15,229 bases of DNA from JBFMFE01 sp040752295 (GCA_040752295.1 JBFMFE010000293.1:1-15229), one strand, 5' to 3'. Numbered from the stretch's first letter, positions 7,215 to 15,010 are shown. The notes: a model not told the origin generated them from the letters alone. A program made the numbers and translations.

Positions 7215-9595
7215 GGACGGCTCCGAGCCGCGGGAGGTATCAGGCGGAAGATCCACGTCGGGGGGATGAAGCTCAGCTGCACGGGTTGAACCCAGCACAG
7301 GCAGTCGCGGCGGAGGCGGCGGCTCTTCGAGCGCAGCGAGCGCAGCGCAGGGTCGTTCCACAGCTCCATGACGCCGCGCCCGGCGACGTTTCCGATGACC
7401 GTTCCCGGCGCCGAGCACGGCGTCGCGCCGCCGCACGGCGAGACCTTGAAGCCGACGGCCGGAACGAGGCAGTGAAACGCGTTTTTCACCGCCGCCGGGG
7501 AAAAGACGAAATCCGGCATCATCGCGTAGTAGGGGGTTCTGTATTCCGGGAAAAGTGATGCGAGGCGCCGTACCTGCCGGCGGAAATCGCCCTCCATCGC
7601 GGGCGTGAACGCGAACGAACCGTCGCGGGCGTGGTGGACGTGGTCCGCCCCGAGGTCCTGCACCGGCTGGAAGCACACCTCGTCAACTCTCCCGCGCCAG
7701 CGCCCGGCGAAAGCGACCATCTCACCGTAGTTCGCCGCCGTGACGAGAAAACGGATTCTGATCGCCGGACGCCCGTTTCTTTCGCCGTTCGACAGCGCAT
7801 CGAGCGTATTTTCGATTTCTTCATACAACCCCTTCGCCCCGCGGAGGGCGTCGTGAACCTCCGGTTTCAGGCTGTCGAGGCTGACCGTGATGGACGAGAC
7901 GCCGAGTTCCGCCGCCGCGGGCGCGAACCGCGCCAGCCTCGCCCCGTTCGTGCAGACCGATACACGGCAGCCGTGGTCACGCAGGGTTTCGATTGCGGGC
8001 ACAAGATGTTCGGACAGGAGCGGTTCGCCGCCGGAGATGGCGACCCACCCGACGCGCGCCTCGCCGAGCGCCCCGGCGATTGCGAGTACGTCCGACCTCG
8101 ACGGCTCGGGACTGCGCGCCCCGAGTTCGCGCGTCGCGCAGAACGGACAGGCGAGGTCGCACCTGTAGGTTATCTCCCATGCGACCGCAAGGGGCGGCGC
8201 CGGGTTCGCGGCGCCGCGACAGTACGCGAACAGGCTGCGCGCGGCGGCGGTCGTTACCGCGACGCCGCGCAGGCTTTCACGCGCGCTGTACATCCGATTG
8301 CCTGCCGCCCGATGCCCGTCGTCCGCTCCACAGCCGGCGTCCTCCGCGCACAGACGAACCGTCTCGATGACCCGGCAGGTCTCACGGTCGGTGAGCGAGG
8401 GATACAGCGGCAGGTAGAGCGCGCGGCGCATCAGCATCGAGGCGGCGGGAAGGGCGTCCGGCTCCGACCCGGAACTTTCGATCTCGTGGCAGGCGTCGAG
8501 CATGGGCGCCGCGCTGTCCACTCTGCCCTTCCGCCAGAGGTTCTCCTTGAGCCTGCCGCGTGATTGAGCGAAGACCACGAAGACCCAGTAGTTGCAGACC
8601 GCGGCGCCGGCGGGCGCCGGGATTTCCAGCGAGGGCAATCCCGCAAGACCCCGTATATAACGCCCCGCGATCTCCCTTCGCCTCTCGTCGTCTGAGTCAA
8701 GCGAATCGAGCATTTTCAACGCCGTGAGCGCCTGGGCGTCGGTGAAAGCCGCCTGGAGCGACGACGAGAGGGCGGCGGGGCGCGGCGCCGGTCGCCTCAA
8801 CGCGCGCGTGACGCCCCTTTCGGCGATTCTCTCCTCGACGCGCAGCAGCCGCGCAAGCCTCAAAAGCGGCGCCGTCGCGGCCGTAAACACCGCCCGCCGC
8901 GTCATTATGAAAAGAAGCGCCTCGGCGAGGACGTATTTGAAGAGCATCGCGCGGCTCAACGGAGGCAGCCCCTCCACGACTTCCCTCATGCGCCGGCGCA
9001 GCACGGGATCATCGGTAACCATTACCGCGCCGCGGTAGGCGTTCAGAGTCTTTGACATTCCGAGGCTGAAGAAGCCCGCCGTGCCGAACGTTCCCGTCTT
9101 TTTGCCCTCCACCGCGCCGTTCAGGCACTGGGACGCGTCCTCGAGGAGCACAAGCCCGCGGCGTTCGGCGAAACGTGCGATCGCGCCCATTTCGGACGGC
9201 ACGCCCCAGAGGTGCGTCACGAGGAGCGCCTTCGTCGCGCCCGACGCCTTACGCGCCGCGTCCGCGAGGTCCATTGAAAGCGCAGCCGGGTCAAGGTCCA
9301 CGAACACCGGCTTCAGCCCTGCGAGGCGCAGCGCCTCGATGACGGGATAGATTGTTATGGGCGTGCACAGTATCTCGGCGCCATCAAGACCGAGTATTTT
9401 CACAGCGTGGAAAAGGGCGAATCTCACGGACGAAACGGCGATCGCGAAACGCGCGCCCGTTTTTTCTGCGAATTTGCGCTCGAACAGCGAGACAGCCCCG
9501 CCTCCCGCGTCCGGTTTGAACAGGACGCGGGCGAGCGACGCCGCAAGTTCGACGGGCGGAATGCCGGGACGATACCTTGGTATCGGAATCCTCAT
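7211..9595 (-). CDS. fusion of DegT/DnrJ/EryC1/StrS-type PLP aminotransferase and radical SAM enzyme
   Basis: One 794-residue frame with two complete enzymes. Residues 1-420 are a DegT-family aminotransferase fold: cofactor aspartate D153 in LLEDASQ, and the expected PLP lysine K182 in FFSLGMSKTLNAYRG. Residues 470-770 are a radical SAM domain: C479, C483 and C486 in CxxxCxxC, the SAM-contacting SGGEP at 521-525, and CTNGARL at 548-554. Further cysteines at 709, 721, 727, 765 and 767 could ligate an auxiliary Fe-S cluster as in SPASM/twitch domains. DegT enzymes usually transaminate keto-sugars; substrates here are unknown. The linker (about 420-440) has no stop, and M435 lacks a ribosome site, so a true fusion is likely. 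The ATG at 9595 has no Shine-Dalgarno sequence, only an A-run. It heads a two-gene unit with the membrane propeller gene. Confidence 0.85.
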   Translation of the reverse strand: MRIPIPRYRPGIPPVELAASLARVLFKPDAGGGAVSLFERKFAEKTGARFAIAVSSVRFALFHAVKILGLDGAEILCTPITIYPVIEALRLAGLKPVFVDLDPAALSMDLADAARKASGATKALLVTHLWGVPSEMGAIARFAERRGLVLLEDASQCLNGAVEGKKTGTFGTAGFFSLGMSKTLNAYRGAVMVTDDPVLRRRMREVVEGLPPLSRAMLFKYVLAEALLFIMTRRAVFTAATAPLLRLARLLRVEERIAERGVTRALRRPAPRPAALSSSLQAAFTDAQALTALKMLDSLDSDDERRREIAGRYIRGLAGLPSLEIPAPAGAAVCNYWVFVVFAQSRGRLKENLWRKGRVDSAAPMLDACHEIESSGSEPDALPAASMLMRRALYLPLYPSLTDRETCRVIETVRLCAEDAGCGADDGHRAAGNRMYSARESLRGVAVTTAAARSLFAYCRGAANPAPPLAVAWEITYRCDLACPFCATRELGARSPEPSRSDVLAIAGALGEARVGWVAISGGEPLLSEHLVPAIETLRDHGCRVSVCTNGARLARFAPAAAELGVSSITVSLDSLKPEVHDALRGAKGLYEEIENTLDALSNGERNGRPAIRIRFLVTAANYGEMVAFAGRWRGRVDEVCFQPVQDLGADHVHHARDGSFAFTPAMEGDFRRQVRRLASLFPEYRTPYYAMMPDFVFSPAAVKNAFHCLVPAVGFKVSPCGGATPCSAPGTVIGNVAGRGVMELWNDPALRSLRSKSRRLRRDCLCWVQPVQLSFIPPTWIFRLIPPAARSRP

Positions 9596-9630
9596 GTTTT
9601 TTTCGGAATACGCACCGCCGGGCTGATCAC

Positions 9631-9636
9631 ATTATA
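9631..9636 (-). promoter_or_regulatory. likely -10 box for the fusion gene
   Basis: Perfect TATAAT on the minus strand, placed to give a leader of about 30 bases before the ATG at 9595. No good -35 is seen: the hexamer at the 17-base spacing is GTGCGG. The promoter may be weak or activator-dependent. Confidence 0.45.
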
Positions 9637-9678
9637 CTCTCCGGCACTGGAAACCGCACCGGAGTCGTCCCCTCCGCG

Positions 9679-9784
9679 CCTGCCTGCGCCGCCTGTCTGC
9701 CGTGCTCGGCACAGGCAGGCCTGTCTGCCGTGCCGGGCACAGGCAGGCCTGTCCGACTGCGGGCGTGCAGCGCGGCAGGCAGGC
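9679..9784. repeat. tandem palindromic repeat block between divergent genes
   Basis: Two 28-base units stand head to tail (9691-9718 and 9719-9746), differing at two central bases, with the start of a third at 9747-9754. Each unit can form a hairpin: GCCTGT pairs with ACAGGC, and inside these GCCG pairs with CGGC, at least in the first unit. The block is flanked by an outer inverted repeat, GCCTGCCTGC (9679-9688) and GCAGGCAGGC (9775-9784). The same GCCTGCC core makes the perfect palindrome at 15083-15104, so this is probably a dispersed repeat family. It separates the fusion-gene -10 box from the SDR promoter and could act as a transcriptional barrier. There are no spacers, so it is not a CRISPR array. 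Confidence 0.75.
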
Positions 9785-9846
9785 AATCCGCGGTTTGAGC
9801 GGCGGAATGCTTTCGCGCCCGGTCTGCGGCAGGGGCGCATGGTTTC

Positions 9847-9874
9847 TTGACCGGCGGGAAAAAGCGGATATACT
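9847..9874 (+). promoter_or_regulatory. sigma70-type promoter of the SDR gene
   Basis: TTGACC (9847-9852), a 16-base spacer and TATACT (9869-9874). Each hexamer is one base from consensus. The predicted start near 9881 leaves a leader of about 26 bases, with GGAGG well placed before the ATG at 9907. Confidence 0.7.
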
Positions 9875-9906
9875 GAATCGCGGCTGCGACACGGAGGTAA
9901 CGTCCG

Positions 9907-10896
9907 ATGTACCTTGTCACCGGCGGCGGCGGCTATCTCGGAAGCCATCTCGCGAAAACTCTGATCGAGCGCGGAGAGAGGGTGCGCATCTTCGACGTTT
10001 ACAGGGGACCGAACGTCCCGGCGAAAGCGAAGTTCGTAAAGGGCGACATGCTCAACCCGGGCGACGTCGCGCGCGCGATGGAGGGCGTGGAGGTGGTCAT
10101 GCATCTCGCCTTCATCCAGTCGCTCTCAAAGCGCCCGCTCAGGGAAAAATACCTCGTCAACGTACGCGGCACCGAAAACTTCCTCAAGGAGGCGCTCCGC
10201 AGGAAGGTGCGCCGGTTCGTCCACACCTCGACGATCGAAGTCTACGGCACCCGCCCCCCCTTTCCCTGCTACGAGGACGCTCCAAAGGATAATCCCACCG
10301 GCTGGTACGGCAGGCACAAGTGGGAGTGCGAACGGCTGTGCATGAAGTACCGCCGGCGCGGGCTTGCGGTGACGATGCTCAGAATGCCCGCGATCTGCGG
10401 TCCGGGGCACTACAATCACGGACCGTTCATGGACCTGATGGACAGGATAATCGAGCACAAGCCGATAGCGGTGGCGGGGAACGGCAGGACGTACGGGAAC
10501 ATGACGCACTACCGCGACGTCATCGCCGGGTACCTGCTTGCGTCGGAGTCGGAGGCGGCGGTGGGCGAAGCGTTCAACATCGCCTCGCGCGAGCCTGCGA
10601 CGCACCTTGAGATACTGAGTGCGATGATTGACCAGGTTGGGAGCCGTTCGTTCGTGTTCCACGTGCCCCGGCGGGCGGCGAAAACGATGATATACGTGAC
10701 GAATTTTCTCGGCATGACCAGCGTGCCGGACCACCAGATTGACTACGCCTTCTACCACAACCACTACGCGATAGACAAGGCGCGTGAGCTGCTGGGTTTC
10801 GAGCCGGAGCACACCGTTCTGGATTCGGCGCGCGAGCAGATCGAGAGCTACCGTGCGAACCGCGAAGCCGTGAGGGCGAGGAACAGAAGCTACTGA
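9907..10896 (+). CDS. NAD-dependent epimerase/dehydratase (extended SDR)
   Basis: A 329-residue extended short-chain dehydrogenase. The nucleotide motif TGGGGYLG is at residues 5-12, and D30 at the end of the second strand suggests NAD rather than NADP. Catalytic residues are S108 (HTSTIEVYG) and Y134 with K138 (YGRHK). The C-terminal half has the usual substrate lid (RMPAICGPG, GNGRTYGNMTHYRDVIAGYLLA). Members act on nucleotide sugars, or as 3-beta-hydroxysteroid-like dehydrogenases. The HLAF and GTENFLKEA segments resemble the latter, but specificity cannot be read. The start has GGAGG 9 bases upstream. It lies 31 bases before the acetoacetate decarboxylase-like gene, probably in one transcript, and is divergent from the fusion gene. 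The DegT/SDR neighbourhood could suggest sugar chemistry, but no glycosyltransferase or nucleotidyltransferase is present. Confidence 0.9.
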   Translation: MYLVTGGGGYLGSHLAKTLIERGERVRIFDVYRGPNVPAKAKFVKGDMLNPGDVARAMEGVEVVMHLAFIQSLSKRPLREKYLVNVRGTENFLKEALRRKVRRFVHTSTIEVYGTRPPFPCYEDAPKDNPTGWYGRHKWECERLCMKYRRRGLAVTMLRMPAICGPGHYNHGPFMDLMDRIIEHKPIAVAGNGRTYGNMTHYRDVIAGYLLASESEAAVGEAFNIASREPATHLEILSAMIDQVGSRSFVFHVPRRAAKTMIYVTNFLGMTSVPDHQIDYAFYHNHYAIDKARELLGFEPEHTVLDSAREQIESYRANREAVRARNRSY

Positions 10897-10927
10897 GCGC
10901 CGCGCGGCGGCGGAGCGGGAGCGGGGT

Positions 10928-11722
10928 TTGAGACAGCAGGACATATTCTCCACGATCAAGAGCTGCGAGACGGTCTCGGTGCGCGGGGCGGACGTGACGC
11001 TGCCGGTCACCTATCGCGACGCGGTGCTGTTCGCGGCGGCGTACACGGTCTCCGCCCGGAAACTTGCGGCGCTGCTGCCCACGCGGCAGTTCAAGCCGAT
11101 GATCGCCACGCCCGGCAGGGCGGTGATGATGGTCGCGGCGATGAATTACATAGAGAGCAGCCTGGGACCGCACGGTGAGGCTTCGATAGCGTTTCCGGTG
11201 ATATTCAACGCGCCGTCCATACCCATTTTTTCGGCGCTTTTCGAGATGAGCTGGCCCGGGGCGGGGCTTTACGCGCGCCATCTGCCGGTGACGACCGAAA
11301 CGGCGCTCGCCGCGAGGGAGGAGATATGGAAGTTCCCCGGGTTTTTGGCGGAGATGAACTTCACCGACAAGCCGGGGATACACAGGCTCGAGCTTGGCGA
11401 GAAGGGGAAAGAAGTACTCACGTTCACGGTGCGAAAGACCGGCAGGCCTCAGGTTTACACTACGGACTGGCGGACGTACACCGTTGCGGGCGATGAGATA
11501 CTCGTCTCGACGATTTACCTGCGCGGCAAGCGGCGCGTTTCGAACTTTGCATCGGCGGCGGAACTGAAACTCGGCGACCACCCGGTCTGCGACGAGATCA
11601 AAGGGCTTGATCCCTCGCCGCATCCCATAATGAGCTATTACTTCGTGTACGTGAACGCATTCCTCCCGGCGCCCGAAAGACGGTACCCGTTGAAGCGCCC
11701 GGAAACGGAGCGGCGCGCGTAG
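10928..11722 (+). CDS. acetoacetate decarboxylase-like protein, Schiff-base lysine not at the usual site
   Basis: A 264-residue protein resembling the acetoacetate decarboxylase (ADC) family in length and in blocks such as YRDAVLF (29-35), MNYIESSLGPHGEASIAFP (72-90) and REEIWKFPGFLAEM (130-143). True decarboxylases have a FPKK-type sequence at the last block, its first lysine forming the Schiff base. Here that position is FPGF (G138, F139), and the nearest lysine is K135, three residues earlier. Decarboxylation by the classical route is therefore doubtful; ADC-fold relatives include enzymes with other chemistry. The start is TTG at 10928, with GGAG 6 bases upstream. No ATG occurs before residue 58, which is inside the fold. 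It probably shares a transcript with the SDR gene 31 bases upstream. Confidence 0.75.
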   Translation: MRQQDIFSTIKSCETVSVRGADVTLPVTYRDAVLFAAAYTVSARKLAALLPTRQFKPMIATPGRAVMMVAAMNYIESSLGPHGEASIAFPVIFNAPSIPIFSALFEMSWPGAGLYARHLPVTTETALAAREEIWKFPGFLAEMNFTDKPGIHRLELGEKGKEVLTFTVRKTGRPQVYTTDWRTYTVAGDEILVSTIYLRGKRRVSNFASAAELKLGDHPVCDEIKGLDPSPHPIMSYYFVYVNAFLPAPERRYPLKRPETERRA

Positions 11723-11750
11723 CCCGCGCTCCGGCGTCGCTACGGGTTTG
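11718..11750 (+). terminator. weak terminator-like hairpin after the ADC-like gene
   Basis: CGTAGC (11718-11723) pairs with GCTACG (11739-11744) around a 15-base loop, followed by GGTTTGTTTG. The stem is short and the T tract interrupted, so termination would be partial at best. The stem overlaps the stop codon of the ADC-like gene. Confidence 0.25.
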
Positions 11751-11785
11751 TTTGCCGCGGTATGGAATTCGTTCCCCGTGGGGTT

Positions 11786-11791
11786 TATAAT
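11786..11791 (+). promoter_or_regulatory. likely -10 box of clpC
   Basis: Perfect TATAAT 38 bases before the clpC ATG. The -35 at 17-base spacing would be TGGAAT (11763-11768), a poor match. A partial palindrome GGAATTCGTTCC (11764-11775) lies in the -35/spacer region and might bind a regulator. No CIRCE element (TTAGCACTC/GAGTGCTAA) is present. Confidence 0.5.
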
Positions 11792-11829
11792 ACTTCCATA
11801 AACCGCCGTCGAGGGGGGTAATCCGGGTC

Positions 11830-14298
11830 ATGTGGGACAAATTCACGGAGCACGCCCGGCGGGTGATAATAATCGCCCAGGGAAAGGCTGAAGAACTGAA
11901 CCACACGTACGTGGACACCGAGCACATACTTTTCGCCCTCCTTCAGGATCACGACAGTTTCGCGTCGAAGGTAATCGCGTCAATGGGGGTTGAGCCGGAT
12001 GAGGTCATCGGCGCGATCAACGACCTGTTCGTCGTGGACAGGCGCACGAAGAACAGGGACATAGCGTTCACGCCCGCCTCCAAGAGGGTTCTCGAACTCG
12101 CGTTCGAGGAAGCGAGGGGGCTTGGGCACGCGCACATAGGGACCGAACACCTGCTGCTGGGGCTGATCCGCGAGAACGAAGGCATCGCGGCGCGGCTGCT
12201 CAGGGACCGCGGGATACACATAGACAAGGCGCGCTTTCAGGTGATCAGCATGCTGGAGGGGGAGCCGCACGCGGCGGCGGTGAGAAAGCGCAAGGGCAAG
12301 ACGTCGTTTCTGGACGAGTTCAGCCGCGACCTCACGGAGCTTGCCCGCGCGGACAGGCTCGACCCCGTTGTCGGGCGCGACGTCGAGATCGAACGCCTAA
12401 TACAGATTCTCAGCAAGCGGACGAAGAACAACCCGGTTCTCATCGGCGACCCCGGCGTGGGAAAGACCGCCATAGTGGAAGGGCTGGCGCAGCTTATCGT
12501 GAAGAAGAAGACGCCCGAAGTGCTGTATTCCAAGCGCGTGCTCGCACTCGACCTCGCGGGACTCGTCGCGGGGACGAAGTACAGGGGAGAATTCGAGGAG
12601 CGGCTCAAGCGCGTCGTCAACGAAATCTACCAGTCGAAGGGCGAGATCATACTTTTCATAGACGAGCTTCACACGGTGATCGGCGCGGGCGCGGCAGAGG
12701 GGGCGATTGACGCCTCGAACATACTCAAGCCCGCGCTCGCCAGGGGCGAACTCCAGTGCATCGGGGCGACGACTTACGAGGAATACAAGAAGTACATCGA
12801 AAAGAGCGCGGCGCTGGAGCGGCGGTTCCAGCCGATATTCGTCAGGGAGCCGACCTTCGACGAGACGATCTCCATACTGAAGGGGCTGCGCGACCGCTAC
12901 GAGGCTCATCACAACGTGGGGATAACCGACGAGGCGGTGCTCGCCGCGGTGCGGCTTTCGACGAGATACATCCAGGACCGCTACCTGCCGGACAAGGCGA
13001 TTGACCTGATCGACGAGGCGGCGTCGCGCGTGAAGCTGAAGCACGGCTACAGGCCGCCCGAGATGAGGAAGGTCGAGGATGAACTGCGCGCGATACGCGA
13101 GGAAAAGAACACGGCGGTGCTCGCGCAGAAATTCGAGCTTGCCGCCACGCTGCGCGACAGGGAAAAAACGCTCGAGAAAAAACTCATAGAGACGGTTGAC
13201 CTGGCGTCCGGCATACCGTCGAAAAAACTCGCCATCACCGAGGACGAGATATCGGAGATCGTGTACATGTGGACGGCGATCCCGGTGTCCAGGCTGAGGG
13301 AGGAGGAAACGATCCGCCTCATCGGGATGGACGACGCGTTGAAGAAGCGGATCGTCGGGCAGGACGAGGCGGTGTTGAGGATCAGCAAGGCGATACAGCG
13401 GGCGCGCGTCGGGCTGAAGGAGATCAACCGTCCGATGGGCGTGTTCTTCTTCGCCGGACCGACCGGCGTGGGAAAGACGGAGCTTGCGAAGGCGCTCGCG
13501 GAGTTCCTGTTCGGCAGCGAGGACGCGCTGATCAGGTTCGACATGTCCGAGTACATGGAGAAGCACTCGGTCTCGCGGCTCGTCGGCGCGCCGCCGGGCT
13601 ACGTCGGGTACGAGGAGGGCGGGCAGCTCACGGACACGGTGCGCAGGCGCCCGTACTCGGTGGTGCTCATGGACGAGATCGAAAAGGCGCACCACGACGT
13701 CTTCAACATACTGCTCCAGATCATGGAGGACGGCAGGGTGACAGACGCGCAGGGACGCAAGATCAGCTTCAAGAACACGATAGTGATCATGACCACGAAC
13801 GTGGGAGCGGAACTGATACGCACGGGCGAGAGCCTCGGCTTCCGCAGCGACAAGTTCAGGCACGAGCATCCCGACGCGGAGCGCAGGAACTACGAGACGA
13901 TGAAGGATCAGGTGCTGAAGGAGTTGAAGAAGACCTTCCGCCCGGAGTTTCTGAACCGCGTGGACGAATTCCTCGTTTTCCGCTCGCTCAACCGCGGCGA
14001 CATCCGCCGTATAACCGAGCTGTTCATCGGCAGGCTTCGCGAGCGCGTGGAGGCGAAGGGGTACTCGCTCGAAATTTCGGAGCCGCTCGTGGACTTTCTC
14101 GCCGAGAAGGGATACGACCCCGACGACGGGGCGCGCCCCGTGCGCCGGCTCGTTCAACAGTTCATCGAGGACCCCCTGTCGGAAAAGATGCTCCTCGGAA
14201 GCTTCATGGACGGCGAAAAAATACGCATCGGATGGAAGGACGGCGTCGTCATCGTGGAGGGGGCAAAACACCCCGCAGAAAAATTATTTAAAAATTGA
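11830..14298 (+). CDS. clpC: ATP-dependent Clp protease ATP-binding subunit ClpC
   Basis: An 822-residue class I Hsp100 unfoldase, the usual length for ClpC. The double Clp_N repeat spans about 1-145. The first AAA+ domain has Walker A GDPGVGKT (206-213) and Walker B LFIDE (275-279). A short middle segment (about 410-455) of coiled-coil/UVR type distinguishes it from ClpB, which has a long M domain, and from ClpA, which has none. The second AAA+ domain has Walker A GPTGVGKT (543-550) and Walker B LMDE (613-616). LGF at 669-671 matches the loop that docks on ClpP, so a ClpP partner is expected, but none is in the window. The C-terminal D2-small domain is complete. In other bacteria ClpC uses adaptors such as MecA; none is visible here. 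The ATG at 11830 begins directly at the conserved N-domain helix. Confidence 0.97.
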   Translation: MWDKFTEHARRVIIIAQGKAEELNHTYVDTEHILFALLQDHDSFASKVIASMGVEPDEVIGAINDLFVVDRRTKNRDIAFTPASKRVLELAFEEARGLGHAHIGTEHLLLGLIRENEGIAARLLRDRGIHIDKARFQVISMLEGEPHAAAVRKRKGKTSFLDEFSRDLTELARADRLDPVVGRDVEIERLIQILSKRTKNNPVLIGDPGVGKTAIVEGLAQLIVKKKTPEVLYSKRVLALDLAGLVAGTKYRGEFEERLKRVVNEIYQSKGEIILFIDELHTVIGAGAAEGAIDASNILKPALARGELQCIGATTYEEYKKYIEKSAALERRFQPIFVREPTFDETISILKGLRDRYEAHHNVGITDEAVLAAVRLSTRYIQDRYLPDKAIDLIDEAASRVKLKHGYRPPEMRKVEDELRAIREEKNTAVLAQKFELAATLRDREKTLEKKLIETVDLASGIPSKKLAITEDEISEIVYMWTAIPVSRLREEETIRLIGMDDALKKRIVGQDEAVLRISKAIQRARVGLKEINRPMGVFFFAGPTGVGKTELAKALAEFLFGSEDALIRFDMSEYMEKHSVSRLVGAPPGYVGYEEGGQLTDTVRRRPYSVVLMDEIEKAHHDVFNILLQIMEDGRVTDAQGRKISFKNTIVIMTTNVGAELIRTGESLGFRSDKFRHEHPDAERRNYETMKDQVLKELKKTFRPEFLNRVDEFLVFRSLNRGDIRRITELFIGRLRERVEAKGYSLEISEPLVDFLAEKGYDPDDGARPVRRLVQQFIEDPLSEKMLLGSFMDGEKIRIGWKDGVVIVEGAKHPAEKLFKN

Positions 14299-14323
14299 CA
14301 CTTCTCCCTCCGGCTGGTATAAT
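14295..14323 (+). promoter_or_regulatory. full-consensus sigma70 promoter of carD, overlapping the clpC stop
   Basis: TTGACA (14295-14300), a 17-base spacer and TATAAT (14318-14323), with TG at 14315-14316 making an extended -10. All twelve hexamer bases match consensus. The -35 contains the clpC stop codon TGA (14296-14298). Transcription should begin near 14330, leaving a leader of about 143 bases before the carD ATG. The gene can thus be expressed strongly and independently of clpC. Confidence 0.85.
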
Positions 14324-14472
14324 TGCCCCATTATATGAACGAGCGGGAAGACATGACCGGCTCACCGAGAACGCCGGCGCGCACAAAGCTCAGTCCACCC
14401 GCAGACTGCTGCGTCACCACCCACGAAGTTTCGGATTCGCCCGTTAAATTCACACGCACAGGAGGTCCGCGC

Positions 14473-14952
14473 ATGTTCCGAACAGGAGACAAGGTTCTGC
14501 ATCCGCTTCACGGCGTCGCCGTGATCGAGAGAACCGAGGAGAAGGAAGTCCTCGGCGCCGTGAGGGACTATTACATCCTCAACCTCTTCATGAAGAAGAT
14601 GAAGATCATGATTCCGGTTGACAACGCCGAGGAGGTGGGCATCAGGAAACTGTCCAACACGGAGCACCTCCAGGAAGCCTTCAGCATACTGAAGAACAAG
14701 AAGGTGAAGGAGATGCCGGCGAACTGGAACCGCCGGTACAAGAACAACATTGACCTTATAAAGACCGGCGACATACGTAAGGTCGCCGAGGTCATGAAAA
14801 ACCTCAAGGAGAAGGAGAGAAAGAAAGGGCTTTCGATGGGCGAGAAAAAAATGCTCGACACGGTGACGCAGCTGCTCATCGGGGAGATAATGCACTCGAA
14901 AAAGGTGAAGCAGGATAAAGCCTGCACGATTCTGGAACAGGCGTTCCACTGA
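14473..14952 (+). CDS. carD: CarD/CdnL-family RNA polymerase-binding transcription regulator
   Basis: A 159-residue protein that matches CarD/CdnL along its whole length. The N-terminal Tudor-like RNA polymerase interaction domain covers about 1-60 (GDKVLHPLHGVAVIE), and a helical DNA-binding domain follows. W85 in the PANWNRRYK segment matches the tryptophan that mycobacterial CarD wedges into the minor groove at the upstream edge of the promoter bubble. The GLSMGEKKML segment is also characteristic. CarD stabilises open complexes, notably at rRNA promoters. The start at 14473 is chosen for its AGGAGG 7 bases upstream and because the conserved domain begins immediately. The same frame is open a further 46 codons to an ATG at 14335 with no ribosome site. 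It follows clpC by 174 bases and ends before a strong terminator. Confidence 0.95.
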   Translation: MFRTGDKVLHPLHGVAVIERTEEKEVLGAVRDYYILNLFMKKMKIMIPVDNAEEVGIRKLSNTEHLQEAFSILKNKKVKEMPANWNRRYKNNIDLIKTGDIRKVAEVMKNLKEKERKKGLSMGEKKMLDTVTQLLIGEIMHSKKVKQDKACTILEQAFH

Positions 14953-14986
14953 ACGCCGGGCGCGGAAGGGACGCGACAGCGCATCA

Positions 14987-15010
14987 AAAAGCCCCCGGAA
15001 GGGGGCTTTT
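14987..15010. terminator. intrinsic terminator after carD, possibly bidirectional
   Basis: AAAAGCCCCC (14987-14996), loop GGAA, GGGGGCTTTT (15001-15010). The GC stem is followed by a T run on the plus strand, and an equivalent run exists on the minus strand. It lies 35 bases after the carD stop. Confidence 0.92.

Noticed and set aside
7215..7676. Upstream extension of the membrane propeller protein
   Set aside because: It lies inside the radical SAM coding region, has shadow-type composition, and the ATGA overlap gives a better start.
8293..8296. Splitting the fusion gene with a second start at M435
   Set aside because: No ribosome site precedes this ATG and there is no stop between the domains, so one gene is the simpler reading.
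9691..9746. CRISPR array
   Set aside because: The two 28-base units abut directly without spacers and no cas gene is present.
9592..10104. Minus-strand and plus-strand open frames across the repeat block
   Set aside because: Their translations are read-through of the palindromic repeat and of the SDR gene; no conserved protein sequence is seen.
11723..11829. Heat-shock control of clpC by CIRCE or a sigma32-type promoter
   Set aside because: No TTAGCACTC/GAGTGCTAA inverted repeat and no CTTGAAA/CCCCAT pair; only an ordinary TATAAT is present.
12397..14271. A 624-codon minus-strand open frame opposite clpC
   Set aside because: clpC is unmistakable on the plus strand; the antisense frame is a codon-bias shadow with no recognisable domain.
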